Shown here: one piece after another, positions 33,178 to 41,890 of the stretch
Numbering within the stretch: the stretch's first letter is position 1
Layout: every line of letters starts with the position of its first letter
From: Methylobacter sp.
Lineage (GTDB): Bacteria > Pseudomonadota > Gammaproteobacteria > Methylococcales > Methylomonadaceae
Length of the DNA: 46,582 nucleotides
Reading direction: 5' to 3'
Assembly: GCA_030679035.1 (NCBI GenBank)
Contig: JAUXTH010000106.1
Span: 1-46,582 of the forward strand
Position numbers and translations under genes: made by a program
The notes under the pieces: generated by a model
Seen by the model: the letters and a program-made list of their open reading frames with translations, nothing else
Databases searched by the model: none
What the model was told of the DNA's origin: nothing

Positions 33178-33722
33178 CGTAAAATAATCGTCTCTTTGGC
33201 AGGCAGTACTTCGACCTTGACCTGCCCCTTATCTATTTCCAGAACATGAATCTCAATTAATTGATTGCCTTGAATAGTGGTGATCTTGTCGCCTACGCTG
33301 ACCATTTCAGTTTTGTCGTTAATGCGTAACATGGCGTGATTTTTATCTTTGTGCATGTCACATACGCTGGCAACCAGCCTAATTTCCGGCAACGTTGAGC
33401 TTGGTGCGGCGCTGCCGGGAGGCGTACCCGCGTTAGTTGGAGAGACCCGCTTCAACGCCTCCCTAAAATTCTGATTCATCCGGGTGGGATCATTCAGCTC
33501 GCCTGTGTTTGCATTGCTGACAGGGGAGGGCGTTACATTTCTGGCGGCCGGCAACAATACGCCTGCAAGACCCCGTTCCAGTTTTTCGGTCATCACCGTC
33601 GGGTCGCTTAATGCGCCGGTTGTTTGATTGATGGTCGTCGGCGATTGAACGGACAACGGTTCGGCAAACAGCGACTGACAGCACAGCAGTAGAGCCGCCA
33701 GTTTAAATGGTTGCAACTTCAT
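33174..33722 (-). CDS. MshK/PilP-like pilus periplasmic protein
   Basis: This 182-residue protein has a signal peptide (MKLQPFKLAALLLCCQSLFA). It contains two copies of a motif of the kind T-G-x-L-(S/N)-D-P-T-x-M (TGALSDPTVMTEKLERGL and TGELNDPTRMNQNFREAL). A C-terminal domain (LPEIRLVASVCDMHKDKNHAMLRINDKTEMVSVGDKITTIQGNQLIEIHVLEIDKGQVKVEVL) resembles the GspC/PilP homology region. It would link the inner-membrane platform to the secretin that follows (4-nt overlap). A DPT motif also occurs in MshK, supporting that assignment. Overlaps at both ends indicate strict operon structure. Confidence 0.7.
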   Translation of the reverse strand: MKLQPFKLAALLLCCQSLFAEPLSVQSPTTINQTTGALSDPTVMTEKLERGLAGVLLPAARNVTPSPVSNANTGELNDPTRMNQNFREALKRVSPTNAGTPPGSAAPSSTLPEIRLVASVCDMHKDKNHAMLRINDKTEMVSVGDKITTIQGNQLIEIHVLEIDKGQVKVEVLPAKETIILR

Positions 33723-34939
33723 TTCGGGCTCCCTCCTGCGGCTGCAAACATGGCGACTAAAAAGGCGGCATAGACAAAGCCAATCACGCCGCCGACAAAG
33801 ATGGTCATCGCCGGTGCAATCATGCCGGTCAGCGTGGCGATAGCTTGTTTTAGCAATTCATCGTGATATTCAGTCATTTCAGTCAGAATTTGATCCAGGG
33901 TTCCCGAGTTTTCCCCGACTCGCGTCATTTGCAAGACCAGCGGCATATAACCCGATTCAATTTCCATCTGCTCAGCCAATGAAGAACCTTGAATAATCTG
34001 ATTGCGGGCAAACGTAATACGACTCGCCATGTATTTATTAACGTGCAGTTTTTCCATCGTTGTTAAGGCATCGACCATGACCACGCCGCTGCGCAGTAAC
34101 AAGCCCATGGCCCGGCAAAACAATACCGTGCCTGATAGACGCAGCACATAACCGAACACCGGTATTTTTAACGCGTACTTATCTATCCACCAGCGGCTGG
34201 GCGGCCAATTGTAAAACACGATAAAAGTGACCACCGCCGTTGACGCTAGAACCGACATCATCATGCCGTTAGCCAGTACCCAATCGGACGTATCAATCAA
34301 GGCCTTGGTTATCGGCGGCATCGGCTTGCCCATCATTTTCAGCAGTTTTTTAATCTCGGGAATAAGGCCGGTCATCATAAAAATAATGATGCCTATGGCC
34401 AGCAATAAGGAAAAGGCGGGGGATCTTAGGGCGGTTACGATTTGCTTTTTTAATTGACGACTGGCTTTTACCTCCTTGGCGGCTTCATCCATTACCGTAC
34501 TGAGATTACCGGTTTGCTCGCCCACCCGAATCAATTGAATGGTAAATTCACTGAAGACGTTATGTTCGGACAATGCATCGGTGAAAGAGCTGCCTTGCTG
34601 AATACGTTTTGCCAAGCGTTCCCAGGTTGATCGAGCGCCAATCCTGCAATGCTTAATACTTAAATTCAACGCATCGAGCAAACTGATGCCGCTGCGCAAC
34701 ATCACCGCTATCTGGTGGAATTCATGCTCTATATCGGTAGCATTGAATGAGCGGTAAGCCAAAGGATTCAGGCTGATTTTTTTATCAGTTGCCCCGCCTT
34801 GTTTAAGCTCTTCAATCTTAAGCGGCAATAAACCTTGCGCCCGCAACGCAAGAATCGCCGATTCGCGCGTGGCGCTTTCTATGGCGTCAACACGCTGCTG
34901 GCCGTTACGATCACGGGCTGTGTAAGTGAATAGCGGCAT
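33719..34939 (-). CDS. Type II secretion/pilus F-family platform protein (MshG/PilC-like)
   Basis: This 406-residue protein has the two GspF domains. The N-terminal part is MPLFTYTARDRNGQQRVDAIESATRESAILALRAQGLLPLKIEEL. The first GspF domain (EFHQIAVMLRSGISLLDALNLSIKHC...LIRVGEQTGNLSTVMDEAAKEV) is followed by TM helices (SPAFSLLLAIGIIIFMMTGLIPEI). The second domain is GTVLFCRAMGLLLRSGVVMVDALTTMEK...LVLQMTRVGENSGTLDQILTEMTEYHDELLKQ, and the last TM is TIFVGGVIGFVYAAFLVAMFAAAG. It is the inner-membrane platform acted on by the ATPase. Its stop overlaps the mshK-like start. Confidence 0.93.
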   Translation of the reverse strand: MPLFTYTARDRNGQQRVDAIESATRESAILALRAQGLLPLKIEELKQGGATDKKISLNPLAYRSFNATDIEHEFHQIAVMLRSGISLLDALNLSIKHCRIGARSTWERLAKRIQQGSSFTDALSEHNVFSEFTIQLIRVGEQTGNLSTVMDEAAKEVKASRQLKKQIVTALRSPAFSLLLAIGIIIFMMTGLIPEIKKLLKMMGKPMPPITKALIDTSDWVLANGMMMSVLASTAVVTFIVFYNWPPSRWWIDKYALKIPVFGYVLRLSGTVLFCRAMGLLLRSGVVMVDALTTMEKLHVNKYMASRITFARNQIIQGSSLAEQMEIESGYMPLVLQMTRVGENSGTLDQILTEMTEYHDELLKQAIATLTGMIAPAMTIFVGGVIGFVYAAFLVAMFAAAGGSPK

Positions 34940-34998
34940 TAGTGTGTTGCTGATGCTATGCGGCCAGGCATAGAAATTAATTCAAAAACCATCATCGC

Positions 34999-36810
34999 TT
35001 ACCAGGATGACGCAATCTGCATCACTTCATAAACTGAAGTAATGCCGCCCAGTAATTTATCGACCGCATCGTCCAACAAACTCTTAACTCCGGAGTCGCG
35101 CATTTTAATGACCAGATCGCTTTCGCCTTCGCCCTCGGCCACCGCGCGCGCCCATTCCTCGCGCAGCTCCAGTAATTCATAAAGCCCGATACGCCCCGAA
35201 TAACCCTTGCCGCCGCAGTAAATGCAGCCGGACGGATCGTGGATGATGCGTCCGGCCAGTTCGGGGTGGTTGATTGAAATCGCCTCCAACTCCGTCAATG
35301 GGCGGGGAATGCGGCAATGTACGCACAAACGGCGCAATAAACGCTGGGCAACGGCAAGCCGCAATGCTGCGGCGACCAGATAAGGCTCAACGCCCATGTC
35401 GGTTAAACGGGTAACCGTGGCCGCCGCGGAATTGGTATGCAAAGTGCCCAGCACCATGTGACCGGTCAGCGCCGCTTTAATAGCAACGTCGGCGGTTTCC
35501 TTGTCCCTGATCTCGCCGATCATCACCACATCGGGGTCATGGCGCAAAATACTGCGCAAGGCCTTGGCAAAACTGACCTTGTCGGCGGAATCCACCTCGC
35601 ATTGCGCAATGCCGTTAATTTCGTATTCGATCGGATCTTCGATGGTGATGATGTTGACCTTGCGCTCTTCCAGCAGCATGCGGATAGCGGCATACAACGT
35701 GGTTGTTTTGCCGCTGCCGGTAGGCCCGGTCATGATCATCAAGCCCTGGATGCGGCGCAAAAAACCTTCGATCATCTGCTTATGCGCAGGCTCAAAACCC
35801 AGGTGTTCCAGCGTCAGGGAGTCCGTTTGCACGGCCAGCAAACGCATGGTGATGCGTTCGCCGTATTTGGTCGGCAAGGTTGCGACCCGCACGTCAACCC
35901 GCCGTTCCCCCAAAACGAATTGATGCGAAAACCGGCCGTCCTGCGGGGACCGTTTTTCGGCGATGTCCAGGTAAGCCATGACCTTAAGCCGGCTGACCAG
36001 CTCGGTAAAAATGTTCGAGTTAATCTGGCTGTAGTGTTCCAACTGGCCATCCACCCGGAAGCGGATGGTTGCGCCGTTATAACCGGGATCAATATGTATA
36101 TCCGAAGCCTGGCGCATGTAGGCGGCATACAACAGCTCGTCACCGGTATTTACCGCATTGGCGATTTGCGTCACCTGGCCTGAAGCGGGTGTCGGTATGG
36201 CTGCTTGCCGGCCGTCGCCGTAAACCTGTTTGAGTTTTAAGTCGAGTTGTGCGGAATCGCCTTCCCATAAACGGACCGGTTTTTTTAATAGCCGCTCCAA
36301 TACGGTGATGACTGCATGGTTTTCCATGTTCAGACAAACGACGTGGACGATGCCGTCCATCTCAATAAAAGGCAGCACTTTTTGCCGGAGCGCGATGTTG
36401 GCCGGTATCTTTAGGGCGCAGACCGGATCAATACGCAATAAGGCAATATCCAGTTTGTGGGTCGCAGGATCGAAGCCGACGTGATCGATATATTCCACGC
36501 CAAAACGCACATCATTTCCCACTGTCTGTACCCAGCGGACTTTGGCCTGCCGGGTAAATCGCCGGTGATTTGCTTCAATACTGATAGTAATCTTGGCATC
36601 TTTATCAATGTCGCCGAAGTGTCCGGTAACCAGCAGGCCCGCGCCACCGGCAGAACTGTCTTCGATCCCGGCATTGCTGATCGCAATGCTGTTTTCCTGG
36701 AACACCGTTGCGCTCCAGCCGCTGACAAGCTCACGGGATTTGTTGCGGTTTTCGGATGCGAGCGGTTCGTTTTGTGGTGGTTTCGCTAGGTATTGAGTCA
36801 TATCAGTCAA
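34999..36810 (-). CDS. GspE/MshE-type pilus assembly ATPase with an N-terminal PilZ motif
   Basis: This 603-residue ATPase has at its N-terminus a PilZ-type c-di-GMP signature: R-N-K-S-R at residues 22-26 (RxxxR) and D51-S-S-A-G-G56 (D/NxSxxG). A beta-rich stretch typical of PilZ follows (FTRQAKVRWVQTVGNDVRFGVEY, about 82-104). An N1-like region comes next (IPANIALRQKVLPFIEMDGIVHVVCLN). The ATPase core has Walker A (GPTGSGKTTT), Asp box (ITIEDPIEYE), Walker B (DPDVVMIGEIRDKETAD), His box and four zinc Cys in two CxxC pairs (CVHC, CIYC). It drives pilin polymerisation. Numbering is from TTG 36810; ATG 36801 is an equally good start. The usual MshEN half seems replaced by PilZ. Confidence 0.93.
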   Translation of the reverse strand: MTDMTQYLAKPPQNEPLASENRNKSRELVSGWSATVFQENSIAISNAGIEDSSAGGAGLLVTGHFGDIDKDAKITISIEANHRRFTRQAKVRWVQTVGNDVRFGVEYIDHVGFDPATHKLDIALLRIDPVCALKIPANIALRQKVLPFIEMDGIVHVVCLNMENHAVITVLERLLKKPVRLWEGDSAQLDLKLKQVYGDGRQAAIPTPASGQVTQIANAVNTGDELLYAAYMRQASDIHIDPGYNGATIRFRVDGQLEHYSQINSNIFTELVSRLKVMAYLDIAEKRSPQDGRFSHQFVLGERRVDVRVATLPTKYGERITMRLLAVQTDSLTLEHLGFEPAHKQMIEGFLRRIQGLMIMTGPTGSGKTTTLYAAIRMLLEERKVNIITIEDPIEYEINGIAQCEVDSADKVSFAKALRSILRHDPDVVMIGEIRDKETADVAIKAALTGHMVLGTLHTNSAAATVTRLTDMGVEPYLVAAALRLAVAQRLLRRLCVHCRIPRPLTELEAISINHPELAGRIIHDPSGCIYCGGKGYSGRIGLYELLELREEWARAVAEGEGESDLVIKMRDSGVKSLLDDAVDKLLGGITSVYEVMQIASSW

Positions 36811-36819
36811 ATTTAAAAA

Positions 36820-37485
36820 TCACAACCACAAAGTCAGCAGCCATTCTTGTTTACCCTCGTTAGATTTATATGCCCGCATCGCCAGCGATACCGGTAACGC
36901 CTTGGCATCGCTATCGATCAATGATGACAGAGCCCGATAATTATCCAGATAGCTGCCGATGTAACGAATCGTCCAGATATTCAGATTCTTGTCATCCGTG
37001 TTTTCACCGGCAGGCGCCGCAACAGGGGGAACTTTAGTAACAGGCTCCACCGATAAAATGCCTTTGATCCAGTTCTGGGTATCGCGCAACGACCGGGGTA
37101 AAGCCTCTTTGCTGGGTTTGTCGTTGCGTTTTTCATCCAGCACCTGCAAGTTATTGTTCGCCAAAATAACCGAGATCCGTTCAATCGCGTCATTGGACGA
37201 TCCTGAGTGGGATAAAAAACCGCTGTTAGACGCTAAAGTGTCGTGGATGGCTTTATCTTCCAGTTCCAGTTTGGCGAGTTCCTCTCCAATTACGCGTTGC
37301 TGCTGTTCAATGCCCGACAAAGCCGAAACATCAATGCCTTTTTGTACCAGTCCTTGATATTGCTCTTCGGCCTTTTTGGATTTCGCAGTCACAAAACCGC
37401 TGAAAATCACAAAATAAACCACCAGCACACCCAGTGCCGGCAAGATGCGTTTAAGCCATTGTTCACGTCGTTGTTCAGGAGTCAT
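36820..37485 (-). CDS. PilO/MshJ-like pilus alignment protein
   Basis: This 221-residue protein has a cytoplasmic N-terminus (MTPEQRREQWLKR), one TM helix (ILPALGVLVVYFVIFSGFVTA), a coiled coil (KKAEEQYQGLVQKGIDVSALSGIEQQQRVIGEELAKLELEDKAIHD), and a ferredoxin-like C-terminal part (NIWTIRYIGSYLDNYRALSSLIDSDAKALPVSLAMRAY). This is the layout of PilO, GspM or MshJ, alignment-complex components. It lies 10 bp upstream of the ATPase gene and 31 bp downstream of the PilM/PilN-like gene, so the same transcript is likely. Sequence similarity to any one family is weak by eye. Confidence 0.7.
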   Translation of the reverse strand: MTPEQRREQWLKRILPALGVLVVYFVIFSGFVTAKSKKAEEQYQGLVQKGIDVSALSGIEQQQRVIGEELAKLELEDKAIHDTLASNSGFLSHSGSSNDAIERISVILANNNLQVLDEKRNDKPSKEALPRSLRDTQNWIKGILSVEPVTKVPPVAAPAGENTDDKNLNIWTIRYIGSYLDNYRALSSLIDSDAKALPVSLAMRAYKSNEGKQEWLLTLWL

Positions 37486-37516
37486 TGATGTTCAGATGCG
37501 CAGTTTGTGGTTAATA

Positions 37517-38920
37517 TCAATCATGGGGTTTTTTGTTAAACCCGTCCGCGCCTAGATCAAGCAGCTTGATTTCGAAGTCCCACGGTCCGCCGCCATCAAA
37601 CAATTCCAAATTCTTCTTAGTCGGCGCGATAACCGACCAGCCCAGTTTGGACAGCTGTTTCTCCAGATAATTGGACAGTTCATTGGCCGAGGTTGCATCC
37701 AGACTGATGCCGCTAATTTTGACCTCATCCTTGTCAACGGCGATGCTCTCCACCAACAGATTTTCAGGTCGGCCTCTGGCTAACGCTTCCAGTAATTGAG
37801 CGGGCCGGTGTTGAATGCCTTCAATCAGTCTCGGCAAAGTCTCGGAATCGACTTTCAGCTGGTCGATTTTTGCCTTCAACTTATCGCGTTTATCATGAGC
37901 ATCGGTCAGCGTCTTACGCAGTGAGGTCATTGATGTTTCGACCTTTTGCAAGGCTTCAAACCTCAATGTGAAATGATTTGCCTGATACAAATGCCAGCTT
38001 AAGTGGCCTGCACAAATCAGCAACGCCACCGAGCCTCCGGAAGCCATCAACAGCAAATCTTTGTTGAGTTTCGATTGATACCGCAAAACCGGCACGGCGG
38101 GCAGGTCTTTTTTAACCAACACACTCGCCCACATTTGTAACCAGGCGGCTATCCGTTCGACCTCGTTTAAATGCAGATAAAACGCGGTCACCGGCAATAA
38201 CTCGATGGTGGCGTTAAACAGGGTTTCGGAATGGGGGGGCTCGCCTTGTTCTGTCAGCCAGTGTTCCAGTTCGGTTTTCCAGTGGCGGTTTTCAAAAGAA
38301 AACAGCCGGATATTAAAACCGTGTTCAGGGTGGTTTCTTAACGCCGCCAGCTGGGCCGGCCAGCATTCCATTCTTAGCCAATCCTGGCGATCGGGATTTT
38401 CAAGCGATAACGGCAGTGCGGCTGGATGCAACAAACTAGCCAGCGTGCTGCCGGCTTTTTTGACCGCCTTATGAGCATCCTCAAAATGCAGTTGATTAAT
38501 CTGGCTCACCCAGTAACTGCTCATTTCATCTTGGTTACTTAACAGCTGATAAGCCAACTGCATGTCCTGAGAGGACTGGCCGGTTAAACCTTCCAGTTCA
38601 AACTGCAACGCCTGCATCAATGTCGCAGCATCGACGCCTTCAACCTGCATGGACGGTACGCTCAGCAAAGCAATCGGCAGAGCTGTATACAGCAACCAGG
38701 TCTTGCGCCCCAAAGGACGGCTGTCGGCGGCAATAGTGCTTACGCACTCCGCCAGTCTGGCCGGACTCGGGCACGCAACAGCAATCATTTCGGCACTGCC
38801 CCGCAGTACACCGGCTTTGTCCACGTCCACGCGAAAGGTTTTGGCTTCGGTGATAAACAGCAATGTGTGTGCAGGGCGTTTGCTTAAGCCGGGCAGCTTT
38901 ATGGATGGGAAGTTGACCAA
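37517..38920 (-). CDS. PilM/PilN-like fusion (MshI-like)
   Basis: This 467-residue protein has an N-terminal half like a PilM/GspL cytoplasmic actin-like domain (LLFITEAKTFRVDVDKAGV...WLLYTALPIALLSVPSMQVEGVDAATLMQALQFELEGLTG). A TM helix follows (DLLLMASGGSVALLICAGHLSWHLYQ), then a periplasmic coiled coil and a PilN/GspL ferredoxin-like C-terminus (RFEALQKVETSMTSLRKTLTDAHDKRDKLKAKIDQL ... AVDKDEVKISGISLDATSANELSNYLEKQL). It therefore combines roles that are split between PilM and PilN in other systems. The start appears to be TTG 38920. It starts the gene run of the alignment subcomplex. Confidence 0.75.
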   Translation of the reverse strand: MVNFPSIKLPGLSKRPAHTLLFITEAKTFRVDVDKAGVLRGSAEMIAVACPSPARLAECVSTIAADSRPLGRKTWLLYTALPIALLSVPSMQVEGVDAATLMQALQFELEGLTGQSSQDMQLAYQLLSNQDEMSSYWVSQINQLHFEDAHKAVKKAGSTLASLLHPAALPLSLENPDRQDWLRMECWPAQLAALRNHPEHGFNIRLFSFENRHWKTELEHWLTEQGEPPHSETLFNATIELLPVTAFYLHLNEVERIAAWLQMWASVLVKKDLPAVPVLRYQSKLNKDLLLMASGGSVALLICAGHLSWHLYQANHFTLRFEALQKVETSMTSLRKTLTDAHDKRDKLKAKIDQLKVDSETLPRLIEGIQHRPAQLLEALARGRPENLLVESIAVDKDEVKISGISLDATSANELSNYLEKQLSKLGWSVIAPTKKNLELFDGGGPWDFEIKLLDLGADGFNKKPHD

Positions 38921-38997
38921 AAGAATCTCAATTTTTAAATTCGTTAATAGGTTTCGTAGACGGGTTTCGCGCTAGCAAACCGCCAATCATTGTGCCT

Positions 38998-40746
38998 TCA
39001 TTTCGATACCCGATGGCTAGCCGCTGCCTCAGCCATGCCCCGTAAAAACACCACTTTTTTCTGATCATCCGCATTCAGCAAATCCAGCTCATCGACAAAT
39101 TGCTCTGCCCAATACGGATAGGCTATTAATGCAAGACGCAAGGTTCGCCGCGCTTCTTCGGTCGAACCGCTCAAAGCCTGCATTTCAGCTTGGCGGTAAA
39201 CCAACTCTTTGACAGGCAAAAACTGATAACTGGCATTTACCAGTGCCGTTAGATCAGGCCGTAGCTTTTCATTAACCGAATCGCCTGCAAGCGTAAAAAT
39301 CACCGCAATATAGGGCGTCAGTAACGGCGCCTGAACATTCGCTCGCTGGCAAATGGTCAGTAACTGGCTAAATTTTCGAGGGGAGGTATCGTCAAAAAAA
39401 CTATAAAGCGCCCGTTCCATTTTTGCATAGTGCCATTCATGCACAGCAGCCACTGCGATACCCATAGCCAACATCCCGCTCACTGCCCAGATTCCGATTT
39501 TACCGAGGCGAATCTGCCAAAAACGGCTATCGCCCAAGGCCAAAATCATGGCTGCAATGCCCAGAAACTGGGCATACCAAAGGGGATACTCCAACAGACT
39601 GTGCAAACCCAAAATCGCCGCCAACATCAACAGCCAAACCAAAAAAGCGCCTGAACCGTCAGTAGTTTTGTTTCGCCCTTGCCCGTTAAGCTCTACAACA
39701 ACCTGCCGTAGCCATAACCCCAGCAAAGCCAGCAACAGCAACACTGGCAAGATGCCCAGTTCCGCAAGCAGGTGTAGAACCAGGTTGTGGGCGTGCTCAA
39801 GGCGCTGTACCAAGTCAGGGATATGCTGCCCGGCCTGAAAATACGCCCAATCGAACTGACCAAAACCCTGCCCCAGCCAGGGAGCCTGCATAAACAAGTG
39901 CCAGGCCACGTTCCAAATGTGCAGACGGACAGGAGCGCCGCCGACTTCCTGATAGAGACGCCCGGCAGCCGTTTGCTGTGCGGGCAATATCTCTATTGAC
40001 CATAAAATTTGCAGCAGCAGATACAGTCCCATCCCCGGCAGCAACAGTCGCAGTTGAGGCCGTTGCCAGCGCCATGCAATCAGCATCATGACCAGCCAAT
40101 ACAGCCAGACGCTACGCGACGGGGTTAAACTCAAGCCAAACACAATCACCGCCGCCAGCACCAGCAGATAAATCCGCCAGACCGGTTTGGCTACGGTCAG
40201 CAAATACAACGCCGAAGCCAAGCCCAAAGCCAGCAGGTCGCCATAATTATTAGCTTGGGCAATACCGCCCCACCAGCCGACAACGCCATTCAGACGGAAA
40301 GCAAATTCCTGTAACCCGCCGCACGCAGCCGCCGCTGTTAGCCCGCTTGCCAGCCAGATGCCCACCCGTGCGCGGCTGGTTTGCTCTGCCAACAACCCGA
40401 TCAAGGCCATCAGCAGCGCCGCCCACAACAAATACAACATCGCCATTTGCGCATGTTGACTGATCACCTGCGGCAACAGCTGGGCTTGCACGGAAATTAA
40501 TGCCATCAATGCCAGCGGCAACAAGATCATGCGCGGTGCCTGCAATCCCGCAACACGCAGCAAAATTGGCATCGCCGCCAGCCAGGCCAGCAAACCTAGA
40601 ATAATAGCCAGCCATTCGGAATGGAACGAAGCGACCGGCATTAAATGCCATGGCGAAAACAACGGCAAAACCGGCAGCAGGGCCAGCATTGTCAAACTGC
40701 CGCGCAACGACCATAAATACAGGTTGGGTTTCAGGTTTTTCTCCAT
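38998..40746 (-). CDS. PglL-type O-oligosaccharyltransferase (Wzy_C family)
   Basis: This 582-residue protein has about 11 TM helices and the Wzy_C/PglL signature. A periplasmic loop reads QEVGGAPVRLHIWNVAWHLFMQAPWLGQGFGQFDWAYFQAGQHI, followed by EHAHNLVLHLLAELG and LHSLLEYPLWYAQFLGIAAMILAL. The EHAHN and HSLLEYPLWYA motifs are the active-site hallmarks of PglL/TfpO enzymes that attach glycans to Ser or Thr of pilins. O-antigen ligases share the fold but lack this exact C-terminus. It lies directly downstream of a prepilin gene, a strong hint that the pilin is its substrate. Confidence 0.9.
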   Translation of the reverse strand: MEKNLKPNLYLWSLRGSLTMLALLPVLPLFSPWHLMPVASFHSEWLAIILGLLAWLAAMPILLRVAGLQAPRMILLPLALMALISVQAQLLPQVISQHAQMAMLYLLWAALLMALIGLLAEQTSRARVGIWLASGLTAAAACGGLQEFAFRLNGVVGWWGGIAQANNYGDLLALGLASALYLLTVAKPVWRIYLLVLAAVIVFGLSLTPSRSVWLYWLVMMLIAWRWQRPQLRLLLPGMGLYLLLQILWSIEILPAQQTAAGRLYQEVGGAPVRLHIWNVAWHLFMQAPWLGQGFGQFDWAYFQAGQHIPDLVQRLEHAHNLVLHLLAELGILPVLLLLALLGLWLRQVVVELNGQGRNKTTDGSGAFLVWLLMLAAILGLHSLLEYPLWYAQFLGIAAMILALGDSRFWQIRLGKIGIWAVSGMLAMGIAVAAVHEWHYAKMERALYSFFDDTSPRKFSQLLTICQRANVQAPLLTPYIAVIFTLAGDSVNEKLRPDLTALVNASYQFLPVKELVYRQAEMQALSGSTEEARRTLRLALIAYPYWAEQFVDELDLLNADDQKKVVFLRGMAEAAASHRVSK

Positions 40747-40821
40747 AGATTAATTATGCTGGATTGATCTGATGCTCCGGCAGAGACATGGCTGTTGTGC
40801 GATGGGTGAAAAATAAAACAC

Positions 40822-40895
40822 CTATGCCGCTGAACTCTCAGGGAAAATGCAGCGGTATAGGAAGGAGAGGAAGCCTCCATGGCCTCTCTCCTGCG
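40822..40895. terminator. Tandem hairpins between pilin and pglL genes
   Basis: TATGCCGCTG (40823-40832) pairs with CAGCGGTATA (40850-40859), one mismatch in ten. Next to it GGAGAG (40864-40869) pairs with CTCTCC (40886-40891). Both lie between the pilin stop and the pglL start, in a position to cap the abundant pilin message while allowing limited read-through. No T-run follows on the minus strand. Confidence 0.45.
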
Positions 40896-40986
40896 TTAGC
40901 TTTGACTTATAACTCCATAATTGTGCGGGTCTTGTTTCCTGTTCGACCCGTAATCACAATCATTAATGACTGATCCGCCTTACGGA

Positions 40987-41883
40987 TTAGTTAGCAGCTC
41001 TATTTTCCCAGCCCTGAGCCAGCAGTGTATTTGCACCAACCAAGGTAGCTGATTCAGTAGATGGCACGTTAGCCACTATGCCCAAAAACTTCGCTTTTTC
41101 GGTGACACCTGAACATTTCTGACCCATCATGTTGGCGCCGGTGTTAGCTTTGTCCACCTGCACGATTGCAATGAAGTGCCCATAAGTCTGTACGGGGCCA
41201 AATGCGGCATCTTGAGGGAAGAACACAGGTGCGGCTGCCATCGTAGACTGAATCATTTCATTGTTATCGCCAATACCAACGCCAATGTAGTCATAACAAG
41301 TGGAGTTATAGACCATCGGGTCGCGACCTAATGCTTTTGCTAAATGATTTTCAATACTGGTGCCATCCGTTACAACTGCTGCAAAGGCCGCATCTGCCCA
41401 ACCCATAGCAGTTGGCGTGTTGAGCATCAACATACCTGTGCTTGTGCCAAACGTTTTATTGGCGACATTAGGATCGTTTGCTACCGCCATATTTATTCCG
41501 GAATTTGCCAGCGAAGTTGCTGCAATAGAGCCAGACGCATAGGTAACTTTCGTGAACAACGCTGGATTCGCCAAACCGCAATAAATAGCACCTAAAGCTT
41601 GAGCACCCGTGCAAGCCCCTGTTCCCGAAGTTCCTACTACACCATTGGTCAATAAGTCCACATGAGGCGGTAATCTGCCTTTTTCACCGATGTAACGATT
41701 CATTGCATTATTCAATTGCGTCACGTTATTGGAGTTGGCGCTGTCATGGGTGGTCTGGTTAAAGCTGCCCACATAAGGAATCAACAGCCCCGCCAAACCA
41801 ACCAGGATTAACAGGACGACTGATAATTCGATTAAGGTCATACCAGCCTGTCTTGCGTAGTTTTTTAATTTATAATGTTGCAC
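40987..41883 (-). CDS. Type IV prepilin-like protein 1, likely main pilin
   Basis: This 298-residue prepilin has leader cleavage after Gly14 (YARQAG/MTLIELSVVLLILVGLAGLLIPYVG) and Glu5 of the mature chain. It has four Cys (two in the 95-108 region, TGACTGAQALGAIYC, then YNSTCYDYIG and GQKCSGVTEK). The Ala/Thr/Ser/Asn-rich body offers many O-glycosylation sites for the adjacent PglL-like enzyme. It is about twice the length of common pilins. It starts with GTG (41883) seven bases after GGGGAGAA. A sigma-54 promoter and long leader lie upstream. It heads the 17-kb minus-strand pilus cluster. Confidence 0.88.
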   Translation of the reverse strand: MQHYKLKNYARQAGMTLIELSVVLLILVGLAGLLIPYVGSFNQTTHDSANSNNVTQLNNAMNRYIGEKGRLPPHVDLLTNGVVGTSGTGACTGAQALGAIYCGLANPALFTKVTYASGSIAATSLANSGINMAVANDPNVANKTFGTSTGMLMLNTPTAMGWADAAFAAVVTDGTSIENHLAKALGRDPMVYNSTCYDYIGVGIGDNNEMIQSTMAAAPVFFPQDAAFGPVQTYGHFIAIVQVDKANTGANMMGQKCSGVTEKAKFLGIVANVPSTESATLVGANTLLAQGWENRAAN

Positions 41884-41890
41884 GATGGGT

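Noticed and set aside
35437-36183. Plus-strand open frame of 248 codons opposite the pilus ATPase
   Set aside because: Antisense to Walker A/B coding sequence, with no domain of its own.
40800-40860. A plus-strand string (AACTCTCAGGGAAAA) like the 3' part of a glycine riboswitch
   Set aside because: The conserved 5' core (CCGAAGG.GCAA) and the matching GGAGAG arm are absent, and no plus-strand gene follows. Probably chance within the hairpin region.
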